From: Pseudomonas sp. ACN8
GTDB lineage: Bacteria; Pseudomonadota; Gammaproteobacteria; Pseudomonadales; Pseudomonadaceae
NCBI RefSeq assembly: GCF_002303925.1
Contig: NZ_MRCS01000020.1
Location: 1-64,000, forward strand
Length of the DNA stretch: 64,000 nucleotides
Direction: 5' to 3'
In this document: positions 20,533 to 37,152 of the stretch, in pieces
How the letters are laid out: the number at the start of each line of letters is the position of its first letter
Position numbering within the stretch: position 1 is the first letter of the stretch
Notes under the pieces: model-generated
What the model was told of the DNA's origin: nothing
The model's input: the letters and a program-made list of their open reading frames with translations, nothing else
Databases searched by the model: none
Made by a program: the position numbers and the translations under genes

Positions 20533-20973
20533 ATGATGGACATCAACGAGATTCGCGAATACCTGCCTCACCGTTACCCGTTCCTGCTGGTGGACCGGGT
20601 AGTGGAGCTGGATGTTGAAGGCAAGCGCATTCGCGCCTACAAGAATGTCAGCATCAACGAACCGTTCTTCAATGGTCACTTCCCTGCGCATCCAATCATG
20701 CCGGGCGTATTGATCATCGAGGCAATGGCTCAGGCTGCCGGGATCCTTGGTTTCAAAATGCTCGACGTGAAGCCGGCCGATGGCACGCTCTACTACTTCG
20801 TCGGTTCCGACAAACTGCGTTTCCGCCAGCCTGTGCTGCCGGGCGATCAGTTGATCCTTGAAGCCAAGTTCATCAGCTGCAAGCGTCAGATCTGGAAGTT
20901 CGAATGCCAGGCTTCGGTCGATGGCAAACCGGTCTGCTCTGCTGAAATCATCTGTGCGGAACGCAAGCTATGA
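20533..20973 (+). CDS. fabZ: 3-hydroxyacyl-ACP dehydratase FabZ
   Basis: Dehydrates beta-hydroxyacyl-ACP in type II fatty acid elongation and competes with LpxA for hydroxyacyl-ACP. I chose ATG 20533 (146 residues, [17 protein letters not shown]), the usual Pseudomonas N-terminus; an in-frame TTG at 20473 would add 20 residues with no family support. The catalytic histidine in [13 protein letters not shown] and glutamate in [10 protein letters not shown] are present. The 108-bp gap after lpxD holds a GCGCGCG/CGCGCGC stem (20484-20502), and no strong ribosome binding site is visible. Confidence 0.95.
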   Translation: MMDINEIREYLPHRYPFLLVDRVVELDVEGKRIRAYKNVSINEPFFNGHFPAHPIMPGVLIIEAMAQAAGILGFKMLDVKPADGTLYYFVGSDKLRFRQPVLPGDQLILEAKFISCKRQIWKFECQASVDGKPVCSAEIICAERKL

Positions 20974-21746
20974 GTTTGATTGACCCTCGTGCAATCATCG
21001 ATCCGTCGGCTGTTCTGGCTGACGGCGTCGAGGTCGGCCCGTGGTCGATCGTCGGCGCAGGTGTGGAAATCGGCGAGGGGACAGTCATCGGGCCACACGT
21101 GATTCTCAAGGGCCCGACCCGAATCGGTAAGTACAATCGCATCTACCAGTTTTCCTCGGTGGGCGAAGACACACCCGACCTGAAGTACAAGGGCGAGGAA
21201 ACCCGCCTGGTGATCGGTGATCACAACGTCATCCGTGAAGGCGTGACGATTCACCGTGGCACTGTCCAGGACCGTTCGGAAACGACCCTGGGCGATCACA
21301 ACCTGATCATGGCCTATGCCCACATCGGCCACGACAGCGTTATCGGCAACCACTGCATCCTGGTGAACAACACCGCACTGGCGGGCCATGTGCACGTGGA
21401 AGATTGGGCGATCCTCTCCGGTTTTACGCTGGTTCACCAGTATTGCCACATTGGCGCCCACAGCTTTTCAGGCATGGGTACGGCGATCGGCAAGGATGTT
21501 CCTGCGTATGTCACGGTGTTCGGCAATCCTGCCGAAGCCCGCAGCATGAACTTCGAGGGCATGCGCCGTCGGGGCTTCAGCGAAGATGCGATCCATGCGC
21601 TGCGTCGTGCCTACAAGGTGGTGTACCGCCAGGGCCTGACCGTGGAGCAGGCACTCGCCGAACTGGCCGAGCCTTCTGCGCAGTTCCCGGAAGTAGCGGT
21701 GTTCCGTGACTCCATCCAGTCTTCGACTCGCGGCATCACTCGCTGA
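20970..21746 (+). CDS. lpxA: UDP-N-acetylglucosamine O-acyltransferase
   Basis: The first step of lipid A synthesis: transfer of a 3-hydroxyacyl chain from ACP to UDP-GlcNAc. The 258-residue beta-helix protein carries the catalytic histidine context [16 protein letters not shown]. The C-terminal helical region resembles the ACP-binding part of the family. It overlaps fabZ by 4 bp (ATGA), consistent with balanced use of the shared hydroxyacyl-ACP pool. Confidence 0.97.
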   Translation: MSLIDPRAIIDPSAVLADGVEVGPWSIVGAGVEIGEGTVIGPHVILKGPTRIGKYNRIYQFSSVGEDTPDLKYKGEETRLVIGDHNVIREGVTIHRGTVQDRSETTLGDHNLIMAYAHIGHDSVIGNHCILVNNTALAGHVHVEDWAILSGFTLVHQYCHIGAHSFSGMGTAIGKDVPAYVTVFGNPAEARSMNFEGMRRRGFSEDAIHALRRAYKVVYRQGLTVEQALAELAEPSAQFPEVAVFRDSIQSSTRGITR

Positions 21747-21748
21747 CC

Positions 21749-22879
21749 ATGGCCAATCTGCGTATTGCGCTGGTAGCGGGTGAAGCTTCCGGCGACATTC
21801 TGGGTGCGGGCCTCATGCGCGCGCTCAAGGCTCGTCACCCGGCTGTCGAGTTCATCGGTGTCGGTGGTCCGTTGATGCAGTCTGAAGGCCTGACCTCGTA
21901 TTTTCCGATGGAACGTCTGTCCGTCATGGGCCTGGTGGAAGTGCTGGGCCGGTTGCGCGAACTGCTGGCGCGGCGCAAGAAGCTGGTCGCCGACCTGATC
22001 GACGCGAAACCCGATGTGTTCATCGGTATCGACGCGCCGGACTTCAACCTCAATATCGAACTCAAGCTGCGTCAGGCCGGAATCAAGACCGTGCATTACG
22101 TCAGCCCGTCGGTCTGGGCCTGGCGGCAGAAACGCGTGCTGAAGATTCGCGAAGGCTGCGACCTGATGCTCACGCTGTTCCCGTTCGAAGCCAGGTTCTA
22201 CGAAGAGAAGGGCGTGCCGGTGCGGTTCGTCGGCCATACCCTGGCCGATGCCATTCCACTGCAGGCCGATCGCGCGGCTGCCCGGGCCGAACTCGGTTTG
22301 CCCGACGGGCCGCTGGTGGCGTTGATGCCCGGCAGCCGCGGTGGTGAAGTTGGCCGGCTCGGTGCGTTGTTCCTCGACACGGCCCAGCGCTTGCGAGCGT
22401 TGCGCCCGGGTGTGCGGTTTGTCATGCCATGCGCCAGTGCGCAACGTCGCGCACAGCTTGAAGAACTGTTGGCCGGTCGCGATCTGCCCCTGACCCTGCT
22501 CGACGGCCAGTCTCATCTGGCCCTGGCAGCGTGCGATGCGGTGTTGATTGCCTCGGGCACCGCAACGCTTGAAGCGCTGCTGTACAAGCGACCGATGGTG
22601 GTCGCCTATCGCCTGGCGCCGCTGACGTTCTGGATTCTCAAGCGCATGGTGAAAAGCCCCTACATTTCGTTGCCGAACCTGTTGGCCCAGCGTCTGTTGG
22701 TACCCGAGTTGTTGCAGGACGATGCCACGGTCGAAGCGCTGGCCCAGACCTTGTCGCCGCTGATCGAAGGTGGGGAAGAACAGACCCGCGGTTTCGACGA
22801 GATTCACCGGACCCTGCGTCTGGATGCCTCCAACCAGGCTGCGGACGCAGTGCTGAACCTGATCGGCCAAGTAAAATGA
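21749..22879 (+). CDS. lpxB: Lipid-A-disaccharide synthase
   Basis: A GT19 glycosyltransferase that joins UDP-2,3-diacylglucosamine and lipid X into the lipid A disaccharide at the inner membrane face. The 376 residues begin [19 protein letters not shown], and the family segments [23 protein letters not shown] and [12 protein letters not shown] are present. It overlaps rnhB by 4 bp. Confidence 0.97.
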   Translation: MANLRIALVAGEASGDILGAGLMRALKARHPAVEFIGVGGPLMQSEGLTSYFPMERLSVMGLVEVLGRLRELLARRKKLVADLIDAKPDVFIGIDAPDFNLNIELKLRQAGIKTVHYVSPSVWAWRQKRVLKIREGCDLMLTLFPFEARFYEEKGVPVRFVGHTLADAIPLQADRAAARAELGLPDGPLVALMPGSRGGEVGRLGALFLDTAQRLRALRPGVRFVMPCASAQRRAQLEELLAGRDLPLTLLDGQSHLALAACDAVLIASGTATLEALLYKRPMVVAYRLAPLTFWILKRMVKSPYISLPNLLAQRLLVPELLQDDATVEALAQTLSPLIEGGEEQTRGFDEIHRTLRLDASNQAADAVLNLIGQVK

Positions 22880-23517
22880 GTAAAACGAATATGCAGATGG
22901 GGCTGGATTTCACCTTGGTCGCTGAAATCGAAGAGTTGGTTGCCGGTGTCGATGAAGTGGGGCGCGGCCCGCTCTGTGGCGCGGTGGTGACGGCGGCAGT
23001 GATCCTTGATCCAAACCGCCCGATTCTCGGCCTGAACGATTCGAAGAAACTCACCGAAGCCCGCCGTGAAAAGCTCTTCGACGAAATCTGCGAAAAAGCC
23101 CTGAGCTGGTGCATCGCTCGCGCCGAAGTCGAAGAAATCGACGAGCTGAATATCCTGCACGCCACCATGTTGGCCATGCAGCGCGCGGTCGCCGGGCTGC
23201 ACGTTCAGCCAAAACTGGCGATGATCGACGGCAACCGTTGCCCGAAACTGCCGATGCGCTCCGAGGCTGTGGTCAAAGGCGATAGCAAGGTCCCCGCCAT
23301 CGCCGCCGCATCGATTCTGGCCAAGGTCAGTCGCGACCGGGAAATGGCTGCGTTCGAATTGATCTACCCGGGTTACGGTATTGGCGGGCACAAAGGCTAC
23401 CCGACCCCCGTTCATCTGGAAGCGCTCGCCCGTCTTGGTCCTACCCCGATTCACCGGCGTTCGTTTGCTCCGGTCCGGATGGCGTATGAAGCGTTGGAAA
23501 TCATCATCGAGAGTTAG
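22876..23517 (+). CDS. rnhB: Ribonuclease HII
   Basis: Cuts the RNA strand of RNA-DNA hybrids, including single ribonucleotides left in DNA. Catalytic aspartate and glutamate are visible in [16 protein letters not shown], and further acidic residues in LNDSKKL and MIDGN. The 213-residue length is normal. It is coupled to lpxB and lies before dnaE, which fits a role in repairing misincorporated ribonucleotides. Confidence 0.96.
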   Translation: MSKTNMQMGLDFTLVAEIEELVAGVDEVGRGPLCGAVVTAAVILDPNRPILGLNDSKKLTEARREKLFDEICEKALSWCIARAEVEEIDELNILHATMLAMQRAVAGLHVQPKLAMIDGNRCPKLPMRSEAVVKGDSKVPAIAAASILAKVSRDREMAAFELIYPGYGIGGHKGYPTPVHLEALARLGPTPIHRRSFAPVRMAYEALEIIIES

Positions 23518-23540
23518 TCGCAAGGCTGATTTTTTCTACC

Positions 23541-23564
23541 AAGGCCCGGTACAATCCGGGCCTT
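23541..23564 (+). terminator. Hairpin between rnhB and dnaE
   Basis: A 9-bp perfect stem (AAGGCCCGG / CCGGGCCTT) with loop TACAAT is followed by GTTGTCTT. The weak T-tract suggests partial termination rather than a full stop. Confidence 0.5.
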
Positions 23565-23594
23565 GTTGTCTTCACGCTTACAGACAGGATCACT

Positions 23595-26500
23595 ATGCCG
23601 GCTTCATTCGTTCACCTACGCCTGCACACTGAATACTCCCTGGTCGACGGTCTGGTGCGGATCAAACCGCTGGTCAAGACCCTGGTCGGCATGAACATGC
23701 CTGCCGTGGCGGTCACCGACCAGAACAACATGTGTTCCCTGGTCAAATTCTATAAAAACGCCATGGGTGCCGGGATCAAGCCGATCTGCGGTGCCGACCT
23801 GTGGCTGTCGAACAAGGATCCGGACAACCCGCTGAGCCGGATCAGCCTGCTGGTGATGAACGCCGAAGGCTATCGCAACCTTACCGAACTGATTTCACGC
23901 GGCTTCATCGACGGTCAGCGCAATGGTGCGGTCATCATCGAACGCGAATGGGTTGCTGAAGCCAACTCGGGCTTGATCATGCTGTCGGCGGCCAAGGAAG
24001 GCGAGATCGGCCAGGCCATGCTCGGCGGCAACCCGGCCGAGGCCGAAACCCTGGCTCGCGAATGGATGGAAGTGTTTCCGGACCGTTTTTATCTGGAAAT
24101 CCAGCGCACCAACCGCCCCAACGATGAAGAGCAACTGCACGGCGCCGTGGCCCTGGCCGAGAGGCTCGGTGCGCCGCTGGTCGCGACCAACGATGTGCGC
24201 TTCATCAAGCAGGAAGACTTCGCCGCCCACGAAACCCGCGTTTGCATCGGTGAGGGCCGCGCCCTCGATGATCCGCGGCGTTCGAAGAATTACAGCGATC
24301 AGCAGTACCTCAAAAGCGCCGAGGAAATGGCCGAGCTGTTCAGCGACATTCCCGAGGCGCTGGAAAACACCGTCGAGATCGCCAAGCGCTGCAACATCGA
24401 AGTGAAGCTGGGTACGCACTTCCTGCCCAACTTCCCGATCCCCGATGGCATGACCATCGACGAGTACTTCCGCAAGGTATCCTTCGACGGCCTGGAAGAG
24501 CGCCTTAGTGTTCTGCTGCCCAAAGACACCACCGAAGACTACGAAGCCAAGCGTCAGGTCTATGTCGACCGACTGAATTTCGAACTGGATATCATCATCC
24601 AGATGGGGTTCCCCGGTTACTTCCTGATCGTGATGGACTTTATCCAGTGGGCCAAGAACAACGGCGTACCAGTGGGCCCTGGCCGTGGATCGGGTGCCGG
24701 GTCGCTGGTGGCCTACGTACAGAAGATCACCGACCTCGACCCGCTGGAATATGACCTGCTGTTCGAACGTTTCCTCAACCCGGAACGGGTATCGATGCCC
24801 GACTTCGACGTCGACTTCTGCATGGACGGTCGTGACCGGGTCATCGACTACGTAGCCGAGAAGTACGGCCGCAACGCCGTGAGCCAGATCATCACCTTCG
24901 GTTCCATGGCGGCAAAGGCTGTGGTCCGCGACGTGGCGCGGGTGCAGGGCAAGTCCTATGGCCTGGCGGATCGTCTGTCGAAGATGATTCCGTTCGAAGT
25001 CGGCATGACCCTGGAAAAGGCCTACGAGCAAGAAGAGATCCTGCGCGACTTCATCAAGGTCGATGAAGAGGCCGCGGAAATCTGGGAGATGGCCCGCAAG
25101 CTCGAAGGCGTTGTGCGTAACGTCGGCAAGCACGCCGGTGGTGTGGTTATCGCCCCGACCAAGCTGACCGACTTCTCGCCGATCTATTGCGACGAGGCCG
25201 GTGACGGCCTGGTAACCCAGTTCGACAAGGATGACGTCGAGGCGGCGGGCCTGGTGAAGTTCGACTTCCTCGGTCTACGGACCCTGACGATCATCGACTG
25301 GGCGCTGAAAACCATCAACCGTGACCGTGCCAAGGTCAACGAGCCGCCGCTGGATATCGCGTTCATTCCGCTGGATGACAAGCCGACCTACACCTTGCTG
25401 CAAAAAGCCGAAACCACGGCGGTGTTCCAGCTTGAATCCCGGGGCATGAAGGAGCTGATCAAAAAGCTCAAGCCCGACTGCCTGGAAGACTTGATTGCAC
25501 TGGTGGCGCTGTTCCGTCCGGGTCCGCTGCAATCGGGCATGGTGGACGACTTCATCAACCGCAAGCACGGTCGCGCCGAGCTGGCGTATCCGCACTCGGA
25601 CTACCAGTACGAGGGCCTCAAGCCCGTACTGGCACCGACTTACGGCATCATCCTGTATCAGGAACAGGTGATGCAGATTGCCCAGGTCATGGCCGGTTAC
25701 ACCCTCGGTGGTGCGGACATGCTGCGTCGAGCCATGGGTAAGAAAAAACCCGAGGAAATGGCCAAGCAGCGCGGTGGCTTCATTGAAGGTTGCGCCACCA
25801 ACAACATCGATGCGGACCTCGCCGGTAACATTTTCGACCTGGTGGAAAAATTCGCCGGTTACGGCTTCAACAAATCCCACTCCGCCGCCTATGGCCTGGT
25901 GTCGTACCAGACCGCATGGCTGAAGGCACACTACCCGGCGCCGTTCATGGCGGCGGTACTCTCGGCGGATATGCACAACACCGACAAGGTCGTGACCTTG
26001 ATCGAAGAAGTGCGGACCATGAAGCTGCGTCTCGACGCGCCGGACGTGAACACGTCCGAATTCAAGTTCACGGTGAACGACGAAGGCCGGATCATTTACG
26101 GCCTGGGCGCCATCAAGGGCGTGGGCGAGGGGCCGGTCGAGGCGATCACCGAAGCGCGTCTGGCCGGTCCGTTCAAGGATCTGTTCGATTTCTGCGCCCG
26201 GGTCGACCTCAAGCGCATCAACAAGCGCACCCTCGACGGTTTGATCCGCAGCGGTGCCCTGGATCGCCTCGGGCCGTATTTCCACGATGAGCAGAAAGCC
26301 TACCAGGCCAACATCGACCGCAATCGCGCGGTGCTGCTGACGGCCATGGAAGAAGCGATCAAGGCGGCCGAACAGACCGCGCGCACTCAGGACAGCGGTC
26401 ACTCCGACCTGTTTGGCGGTCTGTTTGTCGAAGAGGACGCCGACGTCTACGCCAACCACCGCAAGGCCAAGGAGCTGACCCTCAAGGAGCGCCTGAAAGG

Positions 26501-27116
26501 GGAGAAAGATACCCTCGGCCTGTACCTGACCGGTCACCCGATTGACGAATACGAAGGTGAAATCCGTCGCTTCGCCCGCCAGCGCATCATCGATCTGAAA
26601 CCGGCGCGTGATACCCAGACGGTTGCAGGGATGATCATCGCCTTGCGGGTGATGAAGAACAAAAAGGGCGACAAGATGGGGTTCATCACCCTCGACGACC
26701 GCTCCGGGCGGATCGAGGCCTCGCTGTTTTCCGAGGCGTTCCATTCCGCGCAGTCGCTGTTGCAGACCGACGCGATGGTGGTGGTCGAAGGCGAGGTCAG
26801 CAACGACGACTTCTCCGGTGGCCTGAAGTTGCGGGTCAAGCGGGTGATGAGCATGGAGGATGCTCGCACCAATCTGGCCGAAAGCCTGCGCCTGAAGTTG
26901 CATGCCAAGGACCTCAAGGGCGATCAGCTACGCTGGCTGGGTGAGCTGTTGAAGCGTCACCGCGGCGCGTGCCCGGTCACCATGGACTACACCAGCCCCG
27001 ATGCGAAGGCCATGTTGCAGTTCGGCGAAGGCTGGCGAATCGATCCGGCGGACGCGTTGATTCAAGCCCTGCGTGACCAGTTCGGGCGAGACAACGTCTT
27101 CCTCCAATACCGTTGA
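23595..27116 (+). CDS. dnaE: DNA polymerase III alpha subunit
   Basis: The replicative C-family polymerase, 1173 residues. An N-terminal PHP domain starts [16 protein letters not shown]. The palm domain contains [15 protein letters not shown] and the catalytic aspartates in [13 protein letters not shown]. The helix-hairpin-helix and fingers follow, and an OB-fold near residues 990-1070 precedes the tau-binding tail. It reads in line with rnhB and accA. Confidence 0.98.
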   Translation: MPASFVHLRLHTEYSLVDGLVRIKPLVKTLVGMNMPAVAVTDQNNMCSLVKFYKNAMGAGIKPICGADLWLSNKDPDNPLSRISLLVMNAEGYRNLTELISRGFIDGQRNGAVIIEREWVAEANSGLIMLSAAKEGEIGQAMLGGNPAEAETLAREWMEVFPDRFYLEIQRTNRPNDEEQLHGAVALAERLGAPLVATNDVRFIKQEDFAAHETRVCIGEGRALDDPRRSKNYSDQQYLKSAEEMAELFSDIPEALENTVEIAKRCNIEVKLGTHFLPNFPIPDGMTIDEYFRKVSFDGLEERLSVLLPKDTTEDYEAKRQVYVDRLNFELDIIIQMGFPGYFLIVMDFIQWAKNNGVPVGPGRGSGAGSLVAYVQKITDLDPLEYDLLFERFLNPERVSMPDFDVDFCMDGRDRVIDYVAEKYGRNAVSQIITFGSMAAKAVVRDVARVQGKSYGLADRLSKMIPFEVGMTLEKAYEQEEILRDFIKVDEEAAEIWEMARKLEGVVRNVGKHAGGVVIAPTKLTDFSPIYCDEAGDGLVTQFDKDDVEAAGLVKFDFLGLRTLTIIDWALKTINRDRAKVNEPPLDIAFIPLDDKPTYTLLQKAETTAVFQLESRGMKELIKKLKPDCLEDLIALVALFRPGPLQSGMVDDFINRKHGRAELAYPHSDYQYEGLKPVLAPTYGIILYQEQVMQIAQVMAGYTLGGADMLRRAMGKKKPEEMAKQRGGFIEGCATNNIDADLAGNIFDLVEKFAGYGFNKSHSAAYGLVSYQTAWLKAHYPAPFMAAVLSADMHNTDKVVTLIEEVRTMKLRLDAPDVNTSEFKFTVNDEGRIIYGLGAIKGVGEGPVEAITEARLAGPFKDLFDFCARVDLKRINKRTLDGLIRSGALDRLGPYFHDEQKAYQANIDRNRAVLLTAMEEAIKAAEQTARTQDSGHSDLFGGLFVEEDADVYANHRKAKELTLKERLKGEKDTLGLYLTGHPIDEYEGEIRRFARQRIIDLKPARDTQTVAGMIIALRVMKNKKGDKMGFITLDDRSGRIEASLFSEAFHSAQSLLQTDAMVVVEGEVSNDDFSGGLKLRVKRVMSMEDARTNLAESLRLKLHAKDLKGDQLRWLGELLKRHRGACPVTMDYTSPDAKAMLQFGEGWRIDPADALIQALRDQFGRDNVFLQYR

Positions 27117-27255
27117 CGGTCAGTGCTATCAGAATGCCCTGACCTTGACCTGAATTTTTAATCTCGACCTCAACGCGCCTGTCCCTTAAGGTAGGGCGCG
27201 AATAGACAACCGGCCGGCCCAAGAACCCTTGGGACTCGACCCAAGACGGACGCCT

Positions 27256-28203
27256 ATGAACCCGAATTTTCTAGATTTCGAACAGCCGATCGCCGACCTG
27301 CAAGCCAAGATCGAAGAGTTGCGCTTGGTCGGTAATGACAATTCGCTGAATATCGGCGATGAGATCTCCCGCCTGCAGGACAAGAGCAAAACGCTGACCG
27401 AAGACATCTTCGGCAAGCTGACCAGCTGGCAGATCGCACGTCTGGCGCGTCACCCGAAACGTCCGTATACCCTGGACTACATCGAACACATCTTCACCGA
27501 GTTCGACGAACTGCACGGTGACCGTCACTTCTCGGACGACGCCGCGATCGTTGGCGGTATTGCCCGTCTGGACGACAAGCCGGTGATGATCATCGGTCAC
27601 CAGAAAGGCCGTGAAGTGCGCGAGAAGGTTCGCCGCAACTTCGGCATGCCGCGTCCGGAAGGCTACCGCAAGGCTTGCCGCTTGATGGAAATGGCCGAGC
27701 GTTTCAAAATGCCGATCCTGACCTTCATCGACACCCCGGGCGCTTACCCTGGCATCGACGCTGAAGAGCGCAACCAGAGCGAGGCGATTGCCTGGAACCT
27801 GCGTGTCATGGCTCGCCTGAAAACCCCAATCATCGCCACCGTGATCGGTGAGGGTGGTTCCGGTGGTGCACTGGCGATCGGTGTCTGCGACCAGTTGAAC
27901 ATGCTGCAATACTCGACCTACGCGGTGATCTCGCCGGAAGGTTGCGCTTCGATTCTGTGGAAAACCGCCGAGAAAGCACCGGATGCCGCAGAAGCGATGG
28001 GCATCACCGCCGAGCGCCTTAAAGGCCTGGGCATCGTGGACAAGGTGATTGGCGAGCCACTGGGTGGCGCGCACCGTGACCCGGCCGCCGCCGCCGCATC
28101 GATCCGCGCCGAGCTGAGCTCGCAACTGTCGATGCTGAAGAAGTTCGACAACGATGCGCTGCTCAAGCGCCGCTACGATCGACTGATGAGCTACGGTCTC
28201 TAA
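27256..28203 (+). CDS. accA: Acetyl-CoA carboxylase carboxyltransferase subunit alpha
   Basis: Half of the carboxyltransferase that makes malonyl-CoA; the partner AccD is not in the window. I chose ATG 27256 (315 residues, [20 protein letters not shown]), the usual start; an upstream in-frame start at 27229 adds an unlikely leader. The core contains [23 protein letters not shown] and [19 protein letters not shown] at 27145 in the 139-bp gap after dnaE could belong to its own promoter, but no clear -10 is seen. Confidence 0.96.
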   Translation: MNPNFLDFEQPIADLQAKIEELRLVGNDNSLNIGDEISRLQDKSKTLTEDIFGKLTSWQIARLARHPKRPYTLDYIEHIFTEFDELHGDRHFSDDAAIVGGIARLDDKPVMIIGHQKGREVREKVRRNFGMPRPEGYRKACRLMEMAERFKMPILTFIDTPGAYPGIDAEERNQSEAIAWNLRVMARLKTPIIATVIGEGGSGGALAIGVCDQLNMLQYSTYAVISPEGCASILWKTAEKAPDAAEAMGITAERLKGLGIVDKVIGEPLGGAHRDPAAAAASIRAELSSQLSMLKKFDNDALLKRRYDRLMSYGL

Positions 28204-28221
28204 GTCGAACACGCAGTGCCC

Positions 28222-28313
28222 ATGTGGGAGCGAGCCTGCTCGCGAAAGCGGTATGACAACCAACGAATGTGTTGAATGTTGCACCGTCTTCGCGAGCAGG
28301 CTCGCTCCCACAT
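28222..28313. repeat. REPIN between accA and tilS
   Basis: Perfect 25-base inverted arms (ATGTGGGAGCGAGCCTGCTC... at 28222-28246 and 28289-28313) flank a 42-base loop. The loop (AAGCGGTATGACAACC...) is shorter and unlike the loops at 1954, 4847, 56760 and 58683, so this is a second loop class. An ATG inside it opens in frame with tilS but is not the true start. Confidence 0.92.
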
Positions 28314-28336
28314 TTGATTTGTGCAAGGTGATGGAT

Positions 28337-29656
28337 ATGAGTCGGTCCAATATTGATCTGCCCGCCAGACTCTTGTTGAATCTTGCCTCGTGGCGCAATG
28401 CGGCCCATTGGCACATCGCCTTCTCCGGCGGCCTGGACTCCACCGTCCTGCTGCACCTTCTTGCACACCTCGCAAAAACCGAATCCCTCCCCGCCCTGAG
28501 CGCCATCCATGTCCATCACGGCCTTCAAGCCGTGGCCGATGCGTGGCCGGAACGTTGTCGTGCCGTGTGCGCTGCGCTGGGCGTGCAACTGCAAGTGGTT
28601 CGCGTGCAGGTGCAGCCGGGTGCCAGCCTTGAACGTGCAGCCCGGGATGCGCGTTATCAGGCCTTCACTCAAACCGTTCAGGCCAACGAAGTGCTGCTGA
28701 CGGCCCAGCACCGCGACGATCAGGCGGAAACCCTGCTGTTTCGCTTGTTGCGCGGCGCGGGCGTGCGCGGATTGTCTGCCATGCCGCGTCAGCGCCCGTT
28801 GGGCAAGGGGCACTTACTGCGGCCATTGCTTGATGTCACGCGGGCTGAACTGGAGGCTTATGCCAGTGCGCATGGCTTGAGCTGGATAGAAGATCCCTCG
28901 AACCAGGACCGGCAGTACTCGCGCAATTACCTCAGGCATCAAGTCTTGCCCGTGCTGATCCAGCGCTGGCCACAAGCGGTGGCGACCATGGCCCGCAGCG
29001 CGGCGCATTTGACTGAAGCGCAGGGGTTGCTCGAAGAGCTGGCGGACATGGATTTGCGTGAGGCCAGCTCTGCCGGCGAATTCGCCTGGCTGGGATTGCG
29101 ATCTCTTGAACTGGCGCCTCTTGCGCAACTGTCTGATGCCCGGCAGCGCAATGCCTTGAGTCATTGGCTCGAACCGCTGACCCGTTTGCCGGACACTGAC
29201 CATTGGTCGGGTTGGAAGGATTTGCGCGACGCCACCGGTGATGCCTGCCCGGTGTGGCGGCTGGCCGATGGCGAACTGCATCGGGCGGGGGGGCGGATCT
29301 GGTGGCTGTCCGGCCACTGGCTGCGGCCTTTGCCCGGCGCCGGGGTGTGGCTGGATCCGGCTTCTGCGCTGGCTATTGCGGGCAACGGCGTGCTTTCGCT
29401 CACCGGTCAAATCCCCGATGGCCCGCTGCATATCCGCTATCGTGAAGGGGGAGAGATCATGGCCTTGCCAGGCCGGGGCCATCGGGACCTGAAACGTTTG
29501 CTCAATGAAAGCGCTGTACCGTCCTTCGTACGCGGCAGATTGCCGCTGCTCTACAAAGACGGGCAACTGCTGGCGGTAGCGAACCTCAAGGGGCTCGATG
29601 GTAGTGCGCTCGGCGACTGGCATTTGCATTGGCAGCCACTGAACGAAGATCAAGGT

Positions 29657-29665
<9 letters not shown>
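28337..29665 (+). CDS. tilS: tRNA(Ile)-lysidine synthetase
   Basis: Converts C34 of the tRNA-Ile CAU anticodon to lysidine so that it reads AUA; essential in most bacteria. The PP-loop motif SGGLDSTVLLHLL lies near residue 30, followed by the HRDDQAETLLFRLLRGAG and EDPSNQDRQYSRN segments and a C-terminal tRNA-binding domain. I chose ATG 28337 (442 residues), 8 bp after AAGG; the in-frame ATG at 28253 lies inside a REPIN. GTG or ATG at 28331 would add two residues. Confidence 0.93.
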
Positions 29666-32422
<2,757 letters not shown>

Positions 32423-32458
32423 TCCTCAATTCTCCGGTAAAGTACCGCACGATTTAAC

Positions 32459-32480
32459 GCTCAGGCCCTCGGGCCTGAGC
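32459..32480 (+). terminator. Hairpin after kdsA
   Basis: A 10-bp perfect stem (GCTCAGGCCC / GGGCCTGAGC) with a 2-base centre is followed by CTTGTCGTCT. The T-tract is poor, so termination may be partial before eno. Confidence 0.6.
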
Positions 32481-32530
32481 CTTGTCGTCTGCAAGACTGC
32501 CCGCTGCACCTCACTTGCCGACGATCATAG

Positions 32531-33868
<1,338 letters not shown>

Positions 33869-33908
33869 GCGGAAATCGATAAAAAGACACCGGATTGTGT
33901 CGAAAAAA

Positions 33909-33927
33909 TCGCTACAGCGACGTTTTT
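33909..33927 (+). terminator. Candidate terminator after eno
   Basis: A TCGCT/AGCGA stem with a 2-base centre is followed by CGTTTTT. A second small stem (GACAC/GTGTC, 33886-33901) lies just upstream, and AAGCCTGG/CCAGGCTT follows near 33956. Together they probably end eno transcription before ftsB. Confidence 0.45.
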
Positions 33928-34038
33928 GCCACTAATCTGATGCCTTATATGCACAAGCCTGGTTCTTCCAGGCTTCGTGCTATCAGAAGCTTCACGTTTT
34001 GGCATGGCTGTCTTTTTTCACTGGATACCTGATATTCG

Positions 34039-34317
34039 ATGCGCAGTCCCAATTGGTTGTTCCTCATCCTGCTTTTGCTGCTGGCTGGCTTGCAGTACCG
34101 CCTGTGGGTGGGAAACGGCAGTCTGGCGCAAGTGGCCGAGTTGACTCAGCAGATTGCCGATCAGCAGGCTGAGAACCAGGCATTGCTGGAACGCAACCGG
34201 GTGATGGACGCCGAAGTCAGTGAGTTGAAAAAAGGCATGGAGACCGTTGAAGAGCGGGCTCGTCATGAGTTGGGCATGGTCAAGGACGGTGAAACCCTTT
34301 ACCAGTTGGCCCAATGA
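34039..34317 (+). CDS. ftsB: Cell division protein FtsB
   Basis: A 92-residue bitopic inner-membrane protein that joins FtsL and FtsQ in the divisome core. A short cytoplasmic tip precedes one membrane segment (about residues 4-21, LFLILLLLLAGLQYRLW), then a periplasmic leucine-rich coiled coil and the conserved ARHELGMVKDGETLYQL tail. It overlaps ispD by 4 bp, the usual gammaproteobacterial pairing. Confidence 0.95.
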   Translation: MRSPNWLFLILLLLLAGLQYRLWVGNGSLAQVAELTQQIADQQAENQALLERNRVMDAEVSELKKGMETVEERARHELGMVKDGETLYQLAQ

Positions 34318-35021
34318 TTAATTCGTTACCGGCCTTCTGGGCCGTGATTCCTGCCGCGGGCGTCGGTGCCCGTATGGCCGCGGACCGTCCCAAGCAATAC
34401 TTGCAATTGGGCGGGCGCACTATTCTCGAACACAGCCTTGGCTGTTTCCTTGATCATCCATGCCTCAAAGGCCTGGTGGTCAGCGTTGCTGTTGACGATC
34501 CTTATTGGCCGAACCTGGCGTGTGCCAGTGATCCGCGTATTGCGCGGGTCGAGGGCGGTGCCGAACGTTCCGGGTCGGTGCTCAATGCCTTGCTGCACTT
34601 GCATGCGCAGGGTGCCGACGATGAGGATTGGGTACTGGTTCACGATGCCGCACGGCCGAACCTCAGTCGTGACGATCTGGACAAGCTGCTGGCTGAACTG
34701 GCTGACGATCCTGTTGGCGGGCTGTTGGCGGTTCCGGCGCGGGATACGCTCAAGCGGGTCGACAAGCACGGTCGTGTGGTCGAAACCGTGGATCGCAGTG
34801 TGATCTGGCAGGCCTACACGCCGCAGATGTTTCGCCTTGGGGCGTTGCATCGGGCACTGGCTGACAGCCTGGTGGCCGATGCCGTTATTACCGACGAAGC
34901 TTCGGCCATGGAGTGGGCCGGTTCGTCACCACGGCTGATCGAAGGGCGGTCCGACAACCTCAAGGTTACGCGTCCTGAAGACCTTGAATGGTTGAGGCAG
35001 CGTTGGGCCAATCGTCGCTAA
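34314..35021 (+). CDS. ispD: 2-C-methyl-D-erythritol 4-phosphate cytidylyltransferase
   Basis: The third step of the MEP pathway; it activates methylerythritol phosphate with CTP. The 235 residues open with the nucleotidyltransferase motif VIPAAGVGARMAADRPKQYL and include VHDAARPNLS. ispF, its usual neighbour, is displaced about 3 kb away by the formaldehyde module, as in other Pseudomonas. Confidence 0.96.
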   Translation: MINSLPAFWAVIPAAGVGARMAADRPKQYLQLGGRTILEHSLGCFLDHPCLKGLVVSVAVDDPYWPNLACASDPRIARVEGGAERSGSVLNALLHLHAQGADDEDWVLVHDAARPNLSRDDLDKLLAELADDPVGGLLAVPARDTLKRVDKHGRVVETVDRSVIWQAYTPQMFRLGALHRALADSLVADAVITDEASAMEWAGSSPRLIEGRSDNLKVTRPEDLEWLRQRWANRR

Positions 35022-35027
35022 AAGATC

Positions 35028-35924
35028 TTAAATCCTGTACTCCGGCCTTTGAGCCAACCCCTCCTTTAAAAAATCCACCAACTTGCGCACCTTCGGCGAC
35101 AAATGCCGCTGTTGCGGATACAGCGCCCAAACCGCTGTGTTCGGCGGTTGATGCGCCTCCAGCAACGAAATCAACGCACCGCTTTTCAAGTGTTCCAGCA
35201 CGTAATAGTCCGGCAACTGACACAGCCCGACGCCTTGCAGTGCAGCGTCCAATACCGCTTGCCCACTGTTGCAGCGCCAGTTTCCCTGAACCCTTTGCGA
35301 AAATTCCCGTCCGTTCTGTTCCAGTTGCCAGAGGTCCGAACTGCCGATGAGGCAGTTGTGGCGGTTCAGCTCCGACAGGCTGTGCGGGCGACCGTAGCGT
35401 TCAAGGTAGGAGGGCGATGCACAGAGAAACATGCGTCGCGGCGCGAGGCGGGTGGCGACCAGCCGTGAGTCCTGCAAGCGCCCGAGGCGAATCGCCAGAT
35501 CCAGGCCTTCGTGCACGAGGTCAAGCTGGCGATTGCTAAGTTCGATGTCGATACGCAGTTGCGGATACAGCCCCATGAAGCGGGTCACCAGCGGCACGAT
35601 GAAGCGCTCACCGTAAGCCACGGCACAGGTCATGCGCAGCATGCCCTTGGGTTCGCTGGTCAAGTCACCGACTGCGCGCAACGCTTCTTCGCGACCATCC
35701 TGCAAACGCTGACAATGTTGCAGGAAGGTTTGCCCGGCTTCGGTCAGCGCGACCCGGCGAGTACTGCGGTAGAGCAGGCGGGTTTGCAGGCGTTCTTCGA
35801 GGCGTACGATTTGTCGACTGATGTGGGAGGAAGAAACCCCCAGGCGCTCCGCAGCAGCGGTGAATTGGCTGCATTCGGCGACGGCGACAAACTCGTCGAT
35901 TCCTTCCCAGCGATTTTCGGACAT
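35028..35924 (-). CDS. gfnR: LysR-type regulator, probable activator of the formaldehyde operon
   Basis: A 298-residue LysR-family protein with an N-terminal winged HTH (FVAVAECSQFTAAAERLGVSSSHISRQI) and a periplasmic-binding-like effector domain. It is divergent from frmA-fghA across 107 bp, the classic layout of a LysR regulator and its target. The P. aeruginosa gene at this position is named GfnR for glutathione-dependent formaldehyde neutralisation. I transfer the name by position and family, not by alignment. Confidence 0.75.
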   Translation of the reverse strand: MSENRWEGIDEFVAVAECSQFTAAAERLGVSSSHISRQIVRLEERLQTRLLYRSTRRVALTEAGQTFLQHCQRLQDGREEALRAVGDLTSEPKGMLRMTCAVAYGERFIVPLVTRFMGLYPQLRIDIELSNRQLDLVHEGLDLAIRLGRLQDSRLVATRLAPRRMFLCASPSYLERYGRPHSLSELNRHNCLIGSSDLWQLEQNGREFSQRVQGNWRCNSGQAVLDAALQGVGLCQLPDYYVLEHLKSGALISLLEAHQPPNTAVWALYPQQRHLSPKVRKLVDFLKEGLAQRPEYRI

Positions 35925-36013
35925 TGATGATTATCCCTGTGCGGCAATAATATTTTGCATTTGTATCGATTATTCATCGTTGAGCCATGTATTACACTCC
36001 CTGTCTCGTTTAA

Positions 36014-37144
<1,131 letters not shown>

Positions 37145-37152
37145 GGTCCGCC

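Noticed and set aside
25275..26903. 542-residue minus-strand ORF opposite dnaE
   Set aside because: Shadow of dnaE; no ribosome binding site or domain. The same judgement applies to the long antisense frames over pyrG (30006-31583), eno (32525-33799) and rimO (60828-62177).
28253..28336. Longer tilS reading frame starting at ATG 28253
   Set aside because: The added 28 codons lie inside a REPIN and spell its repeat sequence. AAGG at 28325 supports the start at 28337.
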